A stretch of DNA of 64,000 nt from Peromyscus leucopus (Eukaryota > Chordata > Mammalia > Rodentia > Cricetidae): contig NC_051066.1 in assembly GCF_004664715.2 (NCBI RefSeq), forward strand, positions 82,919,735 through 82,983,734. The letters are read 5' to 3'. This document shows, piece by piece, positions 23,384 through 35,967 of the stretch. Both the position numbers and the translations under genes were made by a program. The notes under the pieces were generated by a model. It was not told the DNA's origin. It worked only from the letters and a program-made list of their open reading frames with translations, and ran no database searches. Position 1 is the first letter of the stretch. Every line of letters begins with the position of its first letter.

Positions 23384-24647
23384 GAAAGAAATTGCTCCAA
23401 TATCAAATATAAACAGAGTCAGAACTGTCCAGCAAATTCAACACAAAAAAGAGCAGACATTCACTGATGCAAATATATATTTGCCAATTACTTCAGGTTG
23501 GGATAAGAAGACAAATGTCAACATGAAGGAAAAAAGATTAATGACTTAGTACATTTTTCATTAGCTCTTTTAAAATGTTAATTTACTTGTGTTTTTAATA
23601 GCATAGGTAGTAATTAGTTAAGGCAAATTTATATATAGATGGTCATTCACATGAGGCAGGGTTACTTAGATTTTCAAATTTGCAATGGTATGAATTAATA
23701 TACACCGTTAAAATGATGCTTTTTATTTTGAACTTAAATCTATTTCTAGGCTAGTGACATGCCCCCAGTCACTCTCATGGCCTGGGTAGTAGCAATGGTG
23801 GCCACTCCTGGTTAACCAAAGGAGCAGCATATTGGACAACTGATACCTTGCAGTACACTCTGCCACTAAATTATACAGGCTGGGATGCTGTGTGGGGTAC
23901 TGAATGGTTTTAGCTTGTAATATGTTAATCAGACATAAATCTCCAAGGAATTTGAGAAGCATTTGTAGTTCCTAATAATTATAGGAAGATTAGGATTATC
24001 TTTTAATTTTCTCAAATTTTGTAAAAGTTTTCAAAAATAATTGAGTGCTAAAATATTGAAATATAAGACTAATTCCATAGGATATGTTCTAACAAGCCAT
24101 CCAATATAATCATGTGGTTGACAGAGTTGTTATTGCAAATATCTTTTTGAACCAACATAATAATAATTCATAAAATAAAAACAATAAGAGGACTATTTTG
24201 GTAAATTTGTTAAATTCTGAACTTTAACCTTTGAATGAAACCTTTCTTCTTTAATATTTTAACAAATAAGCAATGGACAATCAACCTGGAAATCTTTCTA
24301 GGTATAGTGCAAAAATTTCCAATTTTCAGTGCATGTATAAGAATAATAAGACTTATTTAATAAATCTTTATTATTTAAATAAGTCTTACTATTATTATTT
24401 TAAAACATCAATTTGCTTAAGAATTCATTACTTATCAATATGAGGACAACCAAAGCAAATGTTTAAATGTACATTATCAAAATGAATAAGGCTGCCATGC
24501 ACTGATGCCAATATATACAGCCAATATATATCATAATGCCTTTGAAAGATATGTGATTCCTATTGATACTAGTTCCTATGCATTGAGTAGCTATATAATA
24601 CCACATATATATGAATATCTACATAAGTATTTATATATGTATATGTG
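23384..24647. other. Unrecognised DNA with an AT-rich hairpin
   Basis: No named repeat or exon is recognised apart from the inverted repeat at 24341-24394. Confidence 0.5.
24341..24394. repeat. AT-rich inverted repeat (19-bp arms)
   Basis: The arm 24341-24359 (ending gacttattta) pairs with 24376-24394 (starting taaataagtc) at 18 of 19 positions around a 16-nt loop. Low sequence complexity makes a chance or slippage origin plausible. Confidence 0.8.
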
Positions 24648-25071
24648 CATTGTCTTAGTTAAGGTCTTTATTGCTATGATGAACGACCATGGCCAAAGTC
24701 AACTTGGAGAGAAACAGGTTTATTTGGCTTACATTTCCATATCACTGTTCATCACTGAAGGAAGTTCTAGAACTCAGGCAGGGCAGGAACCTGGAGGTGG
24801 GAACTGATGCAGAAGAAATGATGGAGTAGTGCTGCTTGCTGGTTTATTCCTCATGACTTGCTCAGCCTGCTTTCTTATACAACCCAAGACCGCTGTCCCA
24901 GGTATGTCCCCAACCTCAACAGGCTGGGCCCTCTCCCATGAATCTCTAATTAAGAAAATGCCCTATGTACTTATCCACAGCTCAATCTTATAGAGGCATT
25001 TTCTCAACTGAGGTTCCCTCCTCTCAGATGACTATAGCTAGTGTCAAACTGACAAAGAACTGGCCATCACA
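24648..25071 (+). mobile_element. Full-length rodent medium-reiterated repeat
   Basis: Starts 'tgtcttagttaaggtcttta', then 'gaacgaccatggccaaagtc', 'ggtttatttggcttacattt', 'gcagggcaggaacctggagg', 'ctcagcctgctttcttatac', 'aggctgggccctctcccatg', 'aattaagaaaatgcccta', and ends 'ctagtgtcaaactgacaaag' plus 'aactggccatcaca'. This roughly 424-bp unit is very common in rodent genomes. Its ends look like TG...CA, but I do not recall its formal name or class with certainty. Related copies are at 20725, 36476 and, as a variant, 51190. Confidence 0.75.
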
Positions 25072-25194
25072 TACGTATACATGTTTATAACTTCACAAAT
25101 ATATACTTCGTACATACATACACACATGCATGCAAATACATAAACATATGTATGAATGTGTATATTTTATATACATAGAGTCCAAACTCAGTTA

Positions 25195-25262
25195 TCCTGG
25201 AAGGTAGAGTTATCTTATTATATAGGTGTGGACACTAGTAATCAAAGAGATTAAATGACGGT
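25195..25262 (-). mobile_element. Possible MIR fragment, antisense
   Basis: The words 'gagttatcttattatatagg' and 'caaagagattaaatgacg' resemble the antisense MIR stretch around 'attttacagatgagg' and 'gaggttaagtgac'. The match is short and degenerate. Confidence 0.3.
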
Positions 25263-25274
25263 GAACCAATCACA

Positions 25275-25426
25275 TAGTTTTTTAAAATTATATTTTAGTT
25301 TTTATGATTATAATATAATTACATCATTTCTTCCTTTTTTCCCTTCTTCAAACCACTCAAGTATATGCCTCTTGTTCTCTTTCAAGCTCATGGTCTCTTT
25401 TTCTTTAATTGTTCATGCACAGACAA

Positions 25427-25468
<42 letters not shown>

Positions 25469-25610
25469 TTCTAAATATAAAAATATAAGATGCTCAGTCC
25501 ATAAGTTACTTGTATATATGTTTTCAGGTCTGATCATTTGGTATTGGATAACCAACTGGTGTGCCAGAAAGAGTCATTTTGTTTGCTGTTTCATTTTAAC
25601 TTGCCACCTG
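25275..25610 (-). mobile_element. L1 3' UTR fragment with internal (CA)n, antisense
   Basis: A pyrimidine-rich start (tttcttccttttttcccttc) is followed by a (CA)n tract at 25428-25468. After it come 'aagatgctcagtccataagt', 'cttgtatatatgttttcagg' and 'tttggtattggataaccaac', a characteristic antisense rodent L1 3' UTR order. Confidence 0.7.
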
Positions 25611-26889
25611 TGGAAACTCACCTCACAATGTGACTGAAAGGTCACAAAAAGTTCCAGAGGATTTTCATTTAAAACACTAACAACTGGACAGTAGGCAGAT
25701 AACCATAAACACAGAAAGGTATGTGTAGAAAAAATTTCCTTTTTAAAAATATTTCTTTGAACTACATAGTACCCATGTACTATGTGAGTGGGAACCTCCT
25801 TTATTTCCACTTTGGTACCAGTTTATTTACTCACTGTCAGCTACATGAGTTCTGGCATAGACACCTAGCCAATGAATAGAACTTTCTTTGCTGTTGAGAC
25901 AGTGTAGACAGAGGGAACAGGGGAAGTTACTGTTCACTAAGACGTGCTGTTCATTTTTCTGTACATTCTGGGCTCAGATGCCTCCTGAGAGGCTAGCTAT
26001 GCCACCTTCTTAGAAAAAGTCATCATTTAGATAGATGTCCTTACTAGAAGTTTTATTTTCAACAGACATTTTGTTTTTCTTTAGCTTCTGGTTAATTCTC
26101 TTTGGGTTTAATTTGGTCTTAGGGAAAGAAGCTGGTGTTCTTAATAGATATATCTTGCAGATAGATTCAAAATCATATTTAACATCCTTTTTTCTGTTCC
26201 TATATAACAAAATTCTTGTATGTATGTTTTTTCTGTCTTCAAGGACTTCTCTTCAGTTTGGGACTTTTAATGTTTTTCTCTTGTTGATAAACTTTGTGGG
26301 TTTGTTTTTCTTTTTTTTTTTTCAGGGAAGTTCTAATTATTGTCTACATTTCATGGAGACATATTATTTCTATTTCCTTAATGAAGTGTTTTTTGCCCTT
26401 GTGACTTGTGCTTGTTCTAAGTATAGCACCACACTCTATCTCCTGGACATCTCCATTAGTTTATGCCCCGCTTTGGTCCTCATTTAGGGTTTTCTATTTC
26501 TTAGTGATCTCCTAATCGGTGTACTTTTCTATTTCTAAACTTCCACAAGATGACAACTCTGAATAAAGTGAGAAGAAGACTCAGTACTTTGGAAGGGAAT
26601 AAGGAAATTTAAAAAGAAAGAACAAGAATGAACAACTAACCTATAGAAGGCTCTATCAGGAACTCAACTCAGGGAGGTGAGCACATGGCTTCGAAGAGGA
26701 GTAGAGGATACAGCAATGGATGAAAGAAAAGCATCAATACCTTTAAAAGGGATCAGCATTACAAATAAATGTAGGCATCGCTATCAAGGCTCACCATTCT
26801 TTCCATGCTACAGCTGAAACTATCAGGTTGGTTGTGCAAGGCCATTCATCTACAAAGTTGAAATTGGAGTCCAAATCTCCTTCATGTAA
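25611..26889. other. Unrecognised DNA
   Basis: No family is recognised. A T-rich open frame (26035-26487, 150 codons) is hydrophobic only because of T-rich composition. The end of the interval (about 26820-26895) contains 'aacaataaagttctttataa', which looks like a polyadenylation signal and could mark the end of an unidentified retrocopy. Confidence 0.4.
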
Positions 26890-27345
26890 ACAATAAAGTT
26901 CTTTATAAAATTATATTTTAATTTTAAAAATATTATTGATTAAGTTCAAATCCATCTACCCTCATTTTCTTTACTGCAGTTCCTGCCATATTAGCCCTCA
27001 CACACAGCACTTTCTCCTCTTAGGTGCTCTTGTCTAAAACCCATTCAGTCAACTTCATGTTGCCTAAATGTACATCAGTGTAGGGAAATCTCCTGGTGCA
27101 TGAGTAGCCTCTCAAGTGTGGTGTCCCTGAAGTGAACTGACTGTCCCTCCCCTAGCAACCATCAGTTGACAGTGGATCCTTAGCCAGGGTTGTAATTTCA
27201 TGAGTACCTCCCCCATCCATCCCTGAATTTTGGCTGGCTTTGTCTTTCGCAAGTCTTGTGTGTGCATGCAGCACCCGCTGCTGTGAGCTTATAATGGTCC
27301 TGTCATGTTCTCTCTGTTAAACCACATGGAGCTGTGTCTCCTTTC
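26890..27345 (-). mobile_element. L1 3' UTR fragment, antisense, diverged
   Basis: An A/T-rich start is followed by 'aagttcaaatccatctaccc', 'actgactgtccctcccctag', 'caaccatcagttgacagtgg', 'ggctggctttgtctttcgca', 'agtcttgtgtgtgcatgcag' and 'ctgctgtgagcttataatgg'. The same order occurs in the copy at 47320-47880. This is an older rodent L1 3' UTR on the minus strand. Confidence 0.65.
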
Positions 27346-30300
27346 TCTTCCAAGTAAATTCAGAATATATTACTACATCATTCTGTTGGCTGCATTTATT
27401 TTTGACTCCTCAACTTTCACCTGGTCCTGTATGTTAATAAGATCCTCTAGCCTGTTGTTGTGACCATATGCTGATCTCCAGTTTCTGTTCATTTTCTCTT
27501 TGTTAAATAGTTCAGATTCACTCACAAAAGCAACCAAAAGTTTAGAAAAAGAATTGCACTAGGATTCAGAACTTCTAAGTTAAGGATAAATGTTGGCATA
27601 CATTCTTCTGGGATGATCTGGCATACCTTCTTTTACTTGTACAAATAGAGACACAGAATAGCCAGTAGAGCATAACATTCAGTGAAGCAGGATCCCTGAG
27701 TTCTATGTGGCATGTAACCAGAGAAAATACTTCATTCTACCTGCTCACACATGGGACACATTGATTATATTGTGGATTGTCCCCTGAGTTACTATTTGTC
27801 CCTATGTCCCTAGAACAATGTCCACATGACAGAACATTTTGAAAACTTCTGTAAGTCAGTAAATTTACAGTGTAATAGGAAGACCAGCTGTGCATGGAGG
27901 GGAGTCCATAACATTTCAGCACAAAAGTAAACTATCTTTTATTCATAGTTTCCCACAACTGTGGTGATGTGGTTCCCTTTGATATCCTTGTTGAAATAGC
28001 CTCTGCATCATTTCAGCTACTGTGGGATTGGTAACCAAGGAGGAAACATAAGAAAGTGGTCTTCCTATTATTTCTTTGAGAAAAGACTCACTTTCGAGAT
28101 AAGAACATTTGTTTCTTTGCCATGTTTTTGCTTTGCCAATTCTACTGTTTCTATTATTCAGTCATTTTGTGCTTTTTTTCTCTATCATAAAAGGTTTTTG
28201 GGAAAGCTTGAGTTTTTGTTAAATAGAAGGCTAGTTTTAATTTAAATTTAGTCCAAATATAATTTCTCAAAATATAGATGTTTTTGCCAATATACTATTT
28301 ATTGTGAAGTGAGACTCAAATCAAGATCAGACAAATGTGAGTGACATAGTAATCATGATCCCAGGCTGACAGTAAGAAGGGCTAAGCTTTGCTTCTTCAA
28401 CTTAGTATTCCAGTGTCTGTTCACATGAGTCATCAAAGGAGATGAACGAGTGAGGGGTAATGGGAGTGGGTGGGTATAGTTTCCTCCCTAATCTGCTTGG
28501 CTTTCAGTTGTCCTATATCATGGAACATTTTGTTTGTGCACATAAAAATATATAAATAAAAATATGCATCCATGTCAGTCCCTCTATATAGGTCTTCATT
28601 TATTAGTCAAACAGTAAAAAACAGTCTATTCCAATAATAAAGTGCTCACGGCAAATTTGTCACGTTGTTGAGGGCTTATTTTGTTCTTTGAATCATCCCC
28701 AAATGACCTGTGCACAAATTACAAAAACCCTAAAGAGTTAAAAGTGTTTGTTTCACAGGAAATTGGAAGAAATTTATGTGCGCAAGTGAAGCTGAAAGGT
28801 CAAATGTGTGACTCACATCTATTGACAGATGGAATGAGCATAACATAAGCAGACAGTGACTAGAAAACAAGCCGTTGTGTGAAAGTATTTTTAGAGACTA
28901 ATTTCTACCCAGCTGTGTCATCTATGAATGGGAGAAGTTTGAGAAAGTTACCTAGGGGTGTCTGAGCTCAATCAAGTGAAAGTTAATGACACTGATTTTG
29001 CTTAAGTAGTCACTTCAAACTTCAATGTGCAAATGAAGCTGGTATTGGAACTAATTTCCTATGGAGTTGGATCGTGTCTTTGTCAAGATGTCATAATTCT
29101 CTGTTGTAGGATCTCTCATGACTACCACATTTTTAGCAATATAAACATCTAGGGCTCATGTTTATAAACCTCTTCACAATTTGAATGCCATTTCCATATA
29201 CCTGGGAAATTGTCAGGAATACAATCATTGTCTTAATTTAGAATTCAAAACATGCAGTGGAAAGTCTCTCAGTCACACATAAAATTCAGAAAACTACCAA
29301 GAGATTAAGCATGACAAACAAGGTCTCCTGGTTGCTAGTAGAAAAGTTCGAAATCCTGTGATTGATAAATCAGACTTTCTGGAGTGGGTTCCTGTTCAGC
29401 TACTTAGCAGAGATATGTTTTTGGGATACTTTATCTACCAATTTTGTACCTCAATTGTCTGTCTTTAATTTGAGAAAGGTAATACATATTTCCTCAAGGT
29501 TATTCATTGCTGTTCCCTTCTTAACTGTCATAAGGTTTTCTAGGTTGGAGATGAATATCTCTACTACTTTTACAGATTTTGTTCTATTTAAGGATGAATG
29601 GATATATTCAAATAAATATGTCAACTAAGGATGTCATGTACTTAAAGTACTACAGAGACAGTAAAAGAAGGAAATGCTTTATTTATACAGTGTCTTTGTC
29701 TGAGGATATACAGGAATTTTAAATTAATTTGAGAAATTATCCATAGTAGATTAATAACAAAACCAATGGGAATTAGTAGTCAACATCTTTTGAAAACCCC
29801 GTCAGTTAGAGAAATTCATTTCTCAAGCAAGAATGACTTATAATAGCAGAAAAAAGTATAAAGCCAAACTGCTCCAATTTCTGTGAATTCTTGTAGTTGT
29901 ACTGTAGATACCAGGAAAATTCCAGGAAATCTGAATCCCAAAACTGTCTGCCACATTAACACAAAACAAACATGAAAAGAAGGCATCACATGGAGACAAG
30001 GAGAGTCAAGAATGGAGAATGTTCCCAGAGCTTCTGTTTCCACCTTGGGTCTTAGTATACTCACATTGGCCTTTTTGGTTGTTGTACCTAATGGGTTCCT
30101 TTTATTTAATACTTGGGTTTGAGCTCTGTTTTCTGCCACTAGAAATGTGTTTAGAAAGCATAAACATTATGAGAAGCAGGCAGGATTTACTGATAAAAGA
30201 TATTTCTACCCTGCCATGGAGATGGCTAACATCATGTCCAAGAAAATGGGACCATTTTATTTACAGTGTAGCTCTACAGTACTCATGGATGGATTTGTTT

Positions 30301-31333
30301 TGATATTTTCTCTTTTATTTCTCAACACCATTATTCTATTCTTTGACTATAAAATGAGATACATTTGATGGAGGAGTAGATGAATTAAATTGTTCTGTAA
30401 ATAATTGTTATCTTTAATAGTTGTCCTTAAATATTCTTCTGAATATTGTTGATGTCTAGTTTCCCCATCTTAAAGGAGAAATAATTGTTTTCTCTATCAA
30501 CAAATCTGTAGTTACTTCAGAGGTGATAAAAAAAAAGAGCGATGTTTCCAGTGCTGTACAAACTCAGTGACTCATTGTTTTTAATTTCTGCATGATTTTT
30601 AATTGATTACCATTTATAAATGATTGCTAGAAACTGAAGGCTTCATACTCTTCTAAGTGATATGGTAGACCATTTTAATTAAAACTCTGAGCTTACAGGA
30701 TTTTGAAGAGAAAGTTACTTATCAGTTATCTTTCCTATATTTTTTCCCTTTTTATTTCAAATTATTGTAGAAGTAAAAGGTCATCAGGCAGAACAGAGTT
30801 CCAGGTCCCTGCTTCCATTTTAACAACTGCAGTCCTCTATATTAAATTTTCCACTAGGGTTATCTCTAAAGATATGTAATAAAGAGAATCTAGATTTCCG
30901 CATACCCCCATTACCACATTCTATTGGTTTCATATATTGTGTGATGAAACTGGAACCCAAAGAGATGAGTGATTTTCTGTTTGCCCTGCACTATTTCCAA
31001 CAGGCCAAGCATGGATTAACCATGGGTCTGACTCTTCACTGTTACCATCTCATCATTTATTAAATCCTGTGCCTAGAAAGTTGTTTAAGTTTGCATAGAA
31101 GGCTATAATATATGAGCTGAATTATATAGTTAATTCTGCTGGCACCTCAGTCTCCACAGAATGACCTTCAGTGATTCTCCCTTCACAATTAGTTCCCTTC
31201 ACCAAAACTTGTCATTAGATAATGGGAAAACCAAGGTATGATATAGAGACCTTACTTTAGTAAGCATTTTTAGGACCCAAATTCTGATTATCTACTGTTT
31301 TGCTATTGATACTTATCACCACTAACTTCATAC
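27346..31333. other. About 4 kb of repeat-poor, unrecognised DNA
   Basis: This is the longest interval without a recognisable interspersed repeat or microsatellite. Open frames are short and unconvincing. The sub-interval about 28610-28870 has better base balance and motif content than its surroundings (see findings). No exon is supported. Confidence 0.5.
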
Positions 31334-31368
<35 letters not shown>

Positions 31369-31392
31369 TTTGTGTGTGTGTGTGTGTGTGTG
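31334..31392 (+). repeat. (GT)n microsatellite
   Basis: GT repeat interrupted once by TATG and once by TTTG. Confidence 0.95.
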
Positions 31393-31742
31393 CAATTTGA
31401 TATTTTATACCATTTCTTTTAACTTCCCAAGTCTCTCACTAGTAATGTGATTATAGAGCTCATTGTCCAAATATGGAAATAAGGGTCATCCTGAGATGAA
31501 GAAGAATTACTCTAATGAATACTTTAGGAACATTGCTATAAATTGTAGATCTTGTAGGACAGCTGAGAAGTATGAGCATCCTGTTGATTGAACCATCCTG
31601 TAAATGTGCTTGTCCTTGAGATTAGTGAGAGAAAAAGATCAATTAAATGAATACAGCATTCAGTCATAAGTATTTTTAAATTTGTATTAAAGCCCCCTTC
31701 CCCCATATATACACTAACACTTATAGTGATAGTTTCAGAACT

Positions 31743-31779
<37 letters not shown>

Positions 31780-32876
31780 GCACGCATATACTGCCTCCTT
31801 CTCTCTTTCTCCTCACACACACAAACATAAATTCTATCACTAAAGGTTGTTATTGGGCATTTTGGATATAAACTTTAAAATCAATTCATTCACTTGAAAG
31901 TCAGTTGAAGATCAGGGTTGCTTTCTTACTAAACAGGTTTATCAACACTATGCATACCTGACTATTTCTTTATAATTTCAAAAGATGAAGCAATTAAAAC
32001 AAAGGAAAATGGAACGGAGGCGAAAATTCAGGTGATAACACGAAAGGATAGTTAATATAATAATTATAACGATGTCAAGTAATAAAAAAAATGGATTAAT
32101 GATTTTCCTAAAGACTTTTTGTCTATATAGGATTATTTTTGCTGTACTGGTTCATTTTATTTGAACTATTTCTTAATTTGTAACAGTCGATTGAAGGAAA
32201 TGATCATTATATAACTTTACTGCCCTTAAAAGTATGTATGTGGCCTCACTCTTGGAGACTCGATGACTGCCATGATATAAAATACATGGGATAGTAACAC
32301 ATGCTAGTATAAACCACTTTTAATGGAAAGGTGCACCTTCATATATTTTGCTAGACTTTCATATTTGATTTATCTAGTTGTATTTGAAAACATCATCTAG
32401 CATTCTTGAAGTAATACAGCCACAAGTACAATGAAACACATACAGTATGAGGTGAAACAGCCACTCCACAGCTAAGATAACTGACAGAAATACCATGTTT
32501 GCATGGCCTTGTATTCTTAATATTAAGAGCATACATCTAGACGAAAACATGGTTAATGGAAACCAAGAAAGTATATCTACTTGCAAGTTGAAGCATAATC
32601 TTTGTTAATTTAACATGGGCTGTTTCTGATTGTGTGGCTTAGATTGTTTCATATTCACAGATACATACTTAGTAACTAACACAATAAATCTCTATCGAAT
32701 GAACGAAGAAACGGCTGCCTGGAGCAACTTATAAATCACTCCTCTCTCTCTCCACACTGCCCCTTTCCTATAAGGAAGTATAAAAAGAAAGGAAGAAAGT
32801 GTGCTTATAAAAATTAAAACACTCAAACATTTTAAAATATAAGTGATTCTAGAAAAGCAAGATAGCTTTTAAAAGA
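31393..32876. other. Unrecognised DNA with a (CA)n microsatellite
   Basis: A (CA)n tract lies at 31748-31776. No coding segment or named repeat is recognised in the rest. Confidence 0.5.
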
Positions 32877-33072
32877 TGAACAATACTTTTTTTTTTTTTT
32901 TTTTTTTTTGGTTTTTCGAGACAGGGTTTCTCTGAGTAGCTTTGCGCCTTTCCTGGAGCTCACTTGGTAGCCCAGGCTGGCCTCGAACTCACAGAGATCT
33001 GCCTGGCTCTGCCTCCCGAGTGCTGGGATTAAAGGCGTGCGCCACCACCGCCCGGCTGAACAATACTTTTTT
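32877..33072 (-). mobile_element. Young B1 SINE, antisense, with target duplications
   Basis: A full B1 in reverse: long T tract (A tail), then 'gagacagggtttctctgagt', 'ctggcctcgaactcacagag' and 'gtgctgggattaaaggcgtg', ending at the 5' end 'cgcccggc' (33056). The word tgaacaatac plus T run occurs on both sides (from 32877 and from 33057), giving a target-site duplication of about 15 bp. Divergence from a B1 master is low, so this is among the youngest insertions here. It shares the words 'gctttgcgcctttcctggag' and 'ctcacttggtagcccaggct' with the copy at 49344. Confidence 0.95.
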
Positions 33073-33702
33073 ATCTAGAGATATATAAACCAGTTGTCTA
33101 TTTTTCAGTTACAACTAGATTTATTTTACTTTTATGCCACTTTGAAGCATCTATACAGAATAACTCATAAGCATCAGTTTGATCTACATGATTCTAGGAA
33201 AATGGTTGCAGGTTAATCTTGTGATCAACATTTAAAGAAAATATAAGTACTTTTACAACTTTGACTATAATGTGATCTTACATGTGGCTATTTATCAATA
33301 TCCACTATCATAAAGTAGAGATCAGAAAACATTCAATTTTATTCTCCACTGTCTTAATAGTTGTTGATGTTTCCAGACCTTAATTATAACTATTAAAACA
33401 TATTGGACTTGGACTTTTTCTTTCTGATTGGGGATATTTTGAATATAACAAAAAATATGAAAACACAGATGTTGTACTACTGAAATATCATATTTAAAAC
33501 ATCTTCAATAGGTTTCAAACAATGTATCCCCAGTATGGTTTTGTGTTAAAAATTCTGTTTATAGCAGCCATATGGGGTTATTTTAACAATATTGCTCCTT
33601 TTTGCTGTGCTGTAAGATTTTTGAGAAATTCACTGTATGAGTATGCTAGTCATTAATAGTTGTAAAAATATCCAAGGAAAAATAACTTAAATAGAGGAAA
33701 GG
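33073..33702. other. Unrecognised AT-rich DNA
   Basis: No repeat family or coding segment is recognised. Confidence 0.5.
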
Positions 33703-33822
33703 CCAGGTATAGTGATACATTCCAGGAATTCCAGGACTCTGGAGGTAGAGGCAGGAGGAGAGGAATTCAAGGTCATCCTTAGCTTAGCTAAGGATGAGTT
33801 TGTAGCTAGTTAGAGATACAGG

Positions 33823-33903
<81 letters not shown>

Positions 33904-33935
33904 CTCAAAAAACAACAGCGACCACAACAACAAAA
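33703..33935 (+). mobile_element. B1-like SINE carrying an internal CT/GT microsatellite
   Basis: The head is B1-like ('ggccaggtatagtgatacat', 'aggtagaggcaggaggagag', 'gaattcaaggtcatccttag'). The expected 'accctgtctcaaaa' junction is replaced by (CT)n then (GT)n at 33826-33901. The B1-like tail then resumes as 'cctcaaaaaacaacagcgac' and an A-rich stretch. An 11-bp inverted repeat with a 3-nt loop (33773-33797) lies in the body. The microsatellite most likely expanded from the 'ctgtctc' of the SINE. Confidence 0.7.
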
Positions 33936-34837
33936 AAAGAAAGGAGAGGTTCATTTTGGTGCACACTTTCAGAAGCTTTACTCATCAAAAGACTAATCCA
34001 TTCATTAAGGAAGTGCCTTCACAATCCAATCACTTTCTTGTGGTGCCACTGCTTGGGTATCTAATACTTAAACATGAGCATCATTTGGTATGGAGTTGGG
34101 AGCATTTCACGTCCAAATCACAATAGCCAGTATTCAGTGTCAAATGATGTTTGAAGAAGAACAATAGATCTGAAACCAAGAAGTATGACCAAGAAGTATG
34201 AAGGTTTTAGTTGAACTGGATGCCTCCTCAATAAGGACATCCACTTCAGTAAAAACATCCATCACACCAACATCCTCAGCTCCTGATCTCACTAGCCAGA
34301 ATGCTAAGGGGAGAGGTAAGAGGTCAGTCAGATTAAGTGCAGATCAGTAAACTCGATAGTGGTTGCTAACTAACAAGGTCCTTTAAATAATTGATGCCTA
34401 ACCTCTTTATATTCTAAATATACTTTAAAGTAAATTTTAAGCATTGTTTATGAGCTTTATAATCATCTAGTTGTGTCCTTAGCTCTACAGCTCTTTTCAA
34501 TGATAGCCCATCTCAAACATTTTTCAGAATAGAGATATACACTATGTAACTTTATACACGACAAGGGAAGTTTAGGACAGCAGTGCTATGTTTCTAAGGG
34601 CTAAGATAAATGAAGGGGACAAGTGGAATAAAGCATTTTCAAAGGGTTTAGAAGCTATTTCTCAGAGAAGAATCTTCATCTCTCCTGTAAGTGATGATAA
34701 GCTAGATTGTGGGTGGCAGAGACTGGTGGTATACAGAAGCCCAAAAAAGGGAGCAGCTTCGAAAGGCCAGGTCATTGGGAACTTTCTGTGAAGGACATGG
34801 AGAGCCGGCTTAGAGTAGAGCCAGTGTTACTCTCCTA
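33936..34837. other. Unrecognised DNA, possible old LTR fragment at the left
   Basis: About 33950-34130 has 'ccattcattaaggaagtgcc', 'cacaatccaatcactttctt' and 'cacgtccaaatcacaatagc', which vaguely recall MaLR-type LTR sequence. A 13-bp tandem duplication (ccaagaagtatga twice) lies near 34177-34202. The remainder is unrecognised. Confidence 0.3.
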
Positions 34838-35330
34838 TGTTTCACTGAGGTATAACTGACAGTGAAATATTTTTTACATTTAAAGTATATAATGTGATTT
34901 TTATATAAACTATAGTATGAATTGTTCACTAAGTTATTTAACATATTCAATGACCTTGTTTGTTACCTTTTCCTATGTATAGTGAGAACACTGGAGATAA
35001 CACTATTAGTAAATTTCAGGTGTACACTATTCTATAGTCTTCATGGTAATCAGAGGAATTATACACAAATCTGACCCTCAAATTTCCTTATTATCCAACT
35101 GATGATTTATGTCCTCTGACCATCAATCACCTCCCTCTCTTCTCCACCTCCCTGAGTCCTGGTGAACACCCCATTGTTTATGTGAGCTAAGCTCTCCACG
35201 ATTTCACGTAAGAATGATACAGCAGCGTTTGGCTTCCTATGCTCATTTTATTTCACTAAGCATTATGTATTCTAGGTTCATCCATGTTGAAGTCTCAGAA
35301 AGCAGTACTTCGGGACAGATGGCAGGAACT
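34838..35330 (-). mobile_element. Ancient L1M 3' end, antisense
   Basis: In order: 'tcactgaggtataactgaca', 'ttgttcactaagttatttaa', 'aatttcaggtgtacactatt', 'tcctggtgaacaccccattg', 'ttatttcactaagcattatg' and 'aggttcatccatgttg'. These match the classic antisense 3' region of old mammalian L1 (L1MA/L1MB type), which predates rodents. Confidence 0.75.
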
Positions 35331-35967
35331 ACCAGTTGACAACAGCGTCATGTAGTCATAGGAGCAATTTTTAAAATGACAACCTCCATAGATTAAGACT
35401 TCAGTCACATTCCATTTTTAAAACCTTGTCTGGAGATAGTCTCCAAATTTCTAAAAGTGCAATTTTTTTTATTTCACTCTGAGGTATTAAATCTGTTTTA
35501 AGTGGGTAAAGAAGCTACGATACCTCTTGCGTCTTCTGAGTGTTACAAATAGATACAGACATATCTATATTTGTACTGGACATATGTTAAAGAGGTAAGT
35601 AATTTTAGGATGAATATTTCTAACCTTGGGTAATCAAAATATATGTTACTATTAATAAGATTTTGCATAAATTTGTTCATTTCATTTTACTGTGAAGGAT
35701 AAACATAGATTTTTCAATTTGACTCTAACAAACTATGTATGCACATTTCTTTGGGGTTTACTTAGATATAATGTAAGAAATTTTATTTATCTCAATTCAA
35801 CTATTTCAAGGCCACTTGCTTCTATAATCTTATTGTTCCATAGAAACAGTTCACCCAGGCAATAAAGAAACTAGGATTCAAGTATCATAATCAAATCTGC
35901 AAAAACATGATGGTTCTGTTGATTAATACATAAATCATGTATCATTTGTCCAACAATTTCAGTGTGC
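35331..35967. other. Unrecognised AT-rich DNA
   Basis: No repeat family or exon is recognised. Confidence 0.5.

Noticed and set aside
26035..26487. 150-codon open frame, hydrophobic, membrane-protein-like
   Set aside because: Hydrophobicity comes from T-rich DNA (poly-Phe and Leu codons, including a T-run read as Phe). No start context, family similarity or splice structure.
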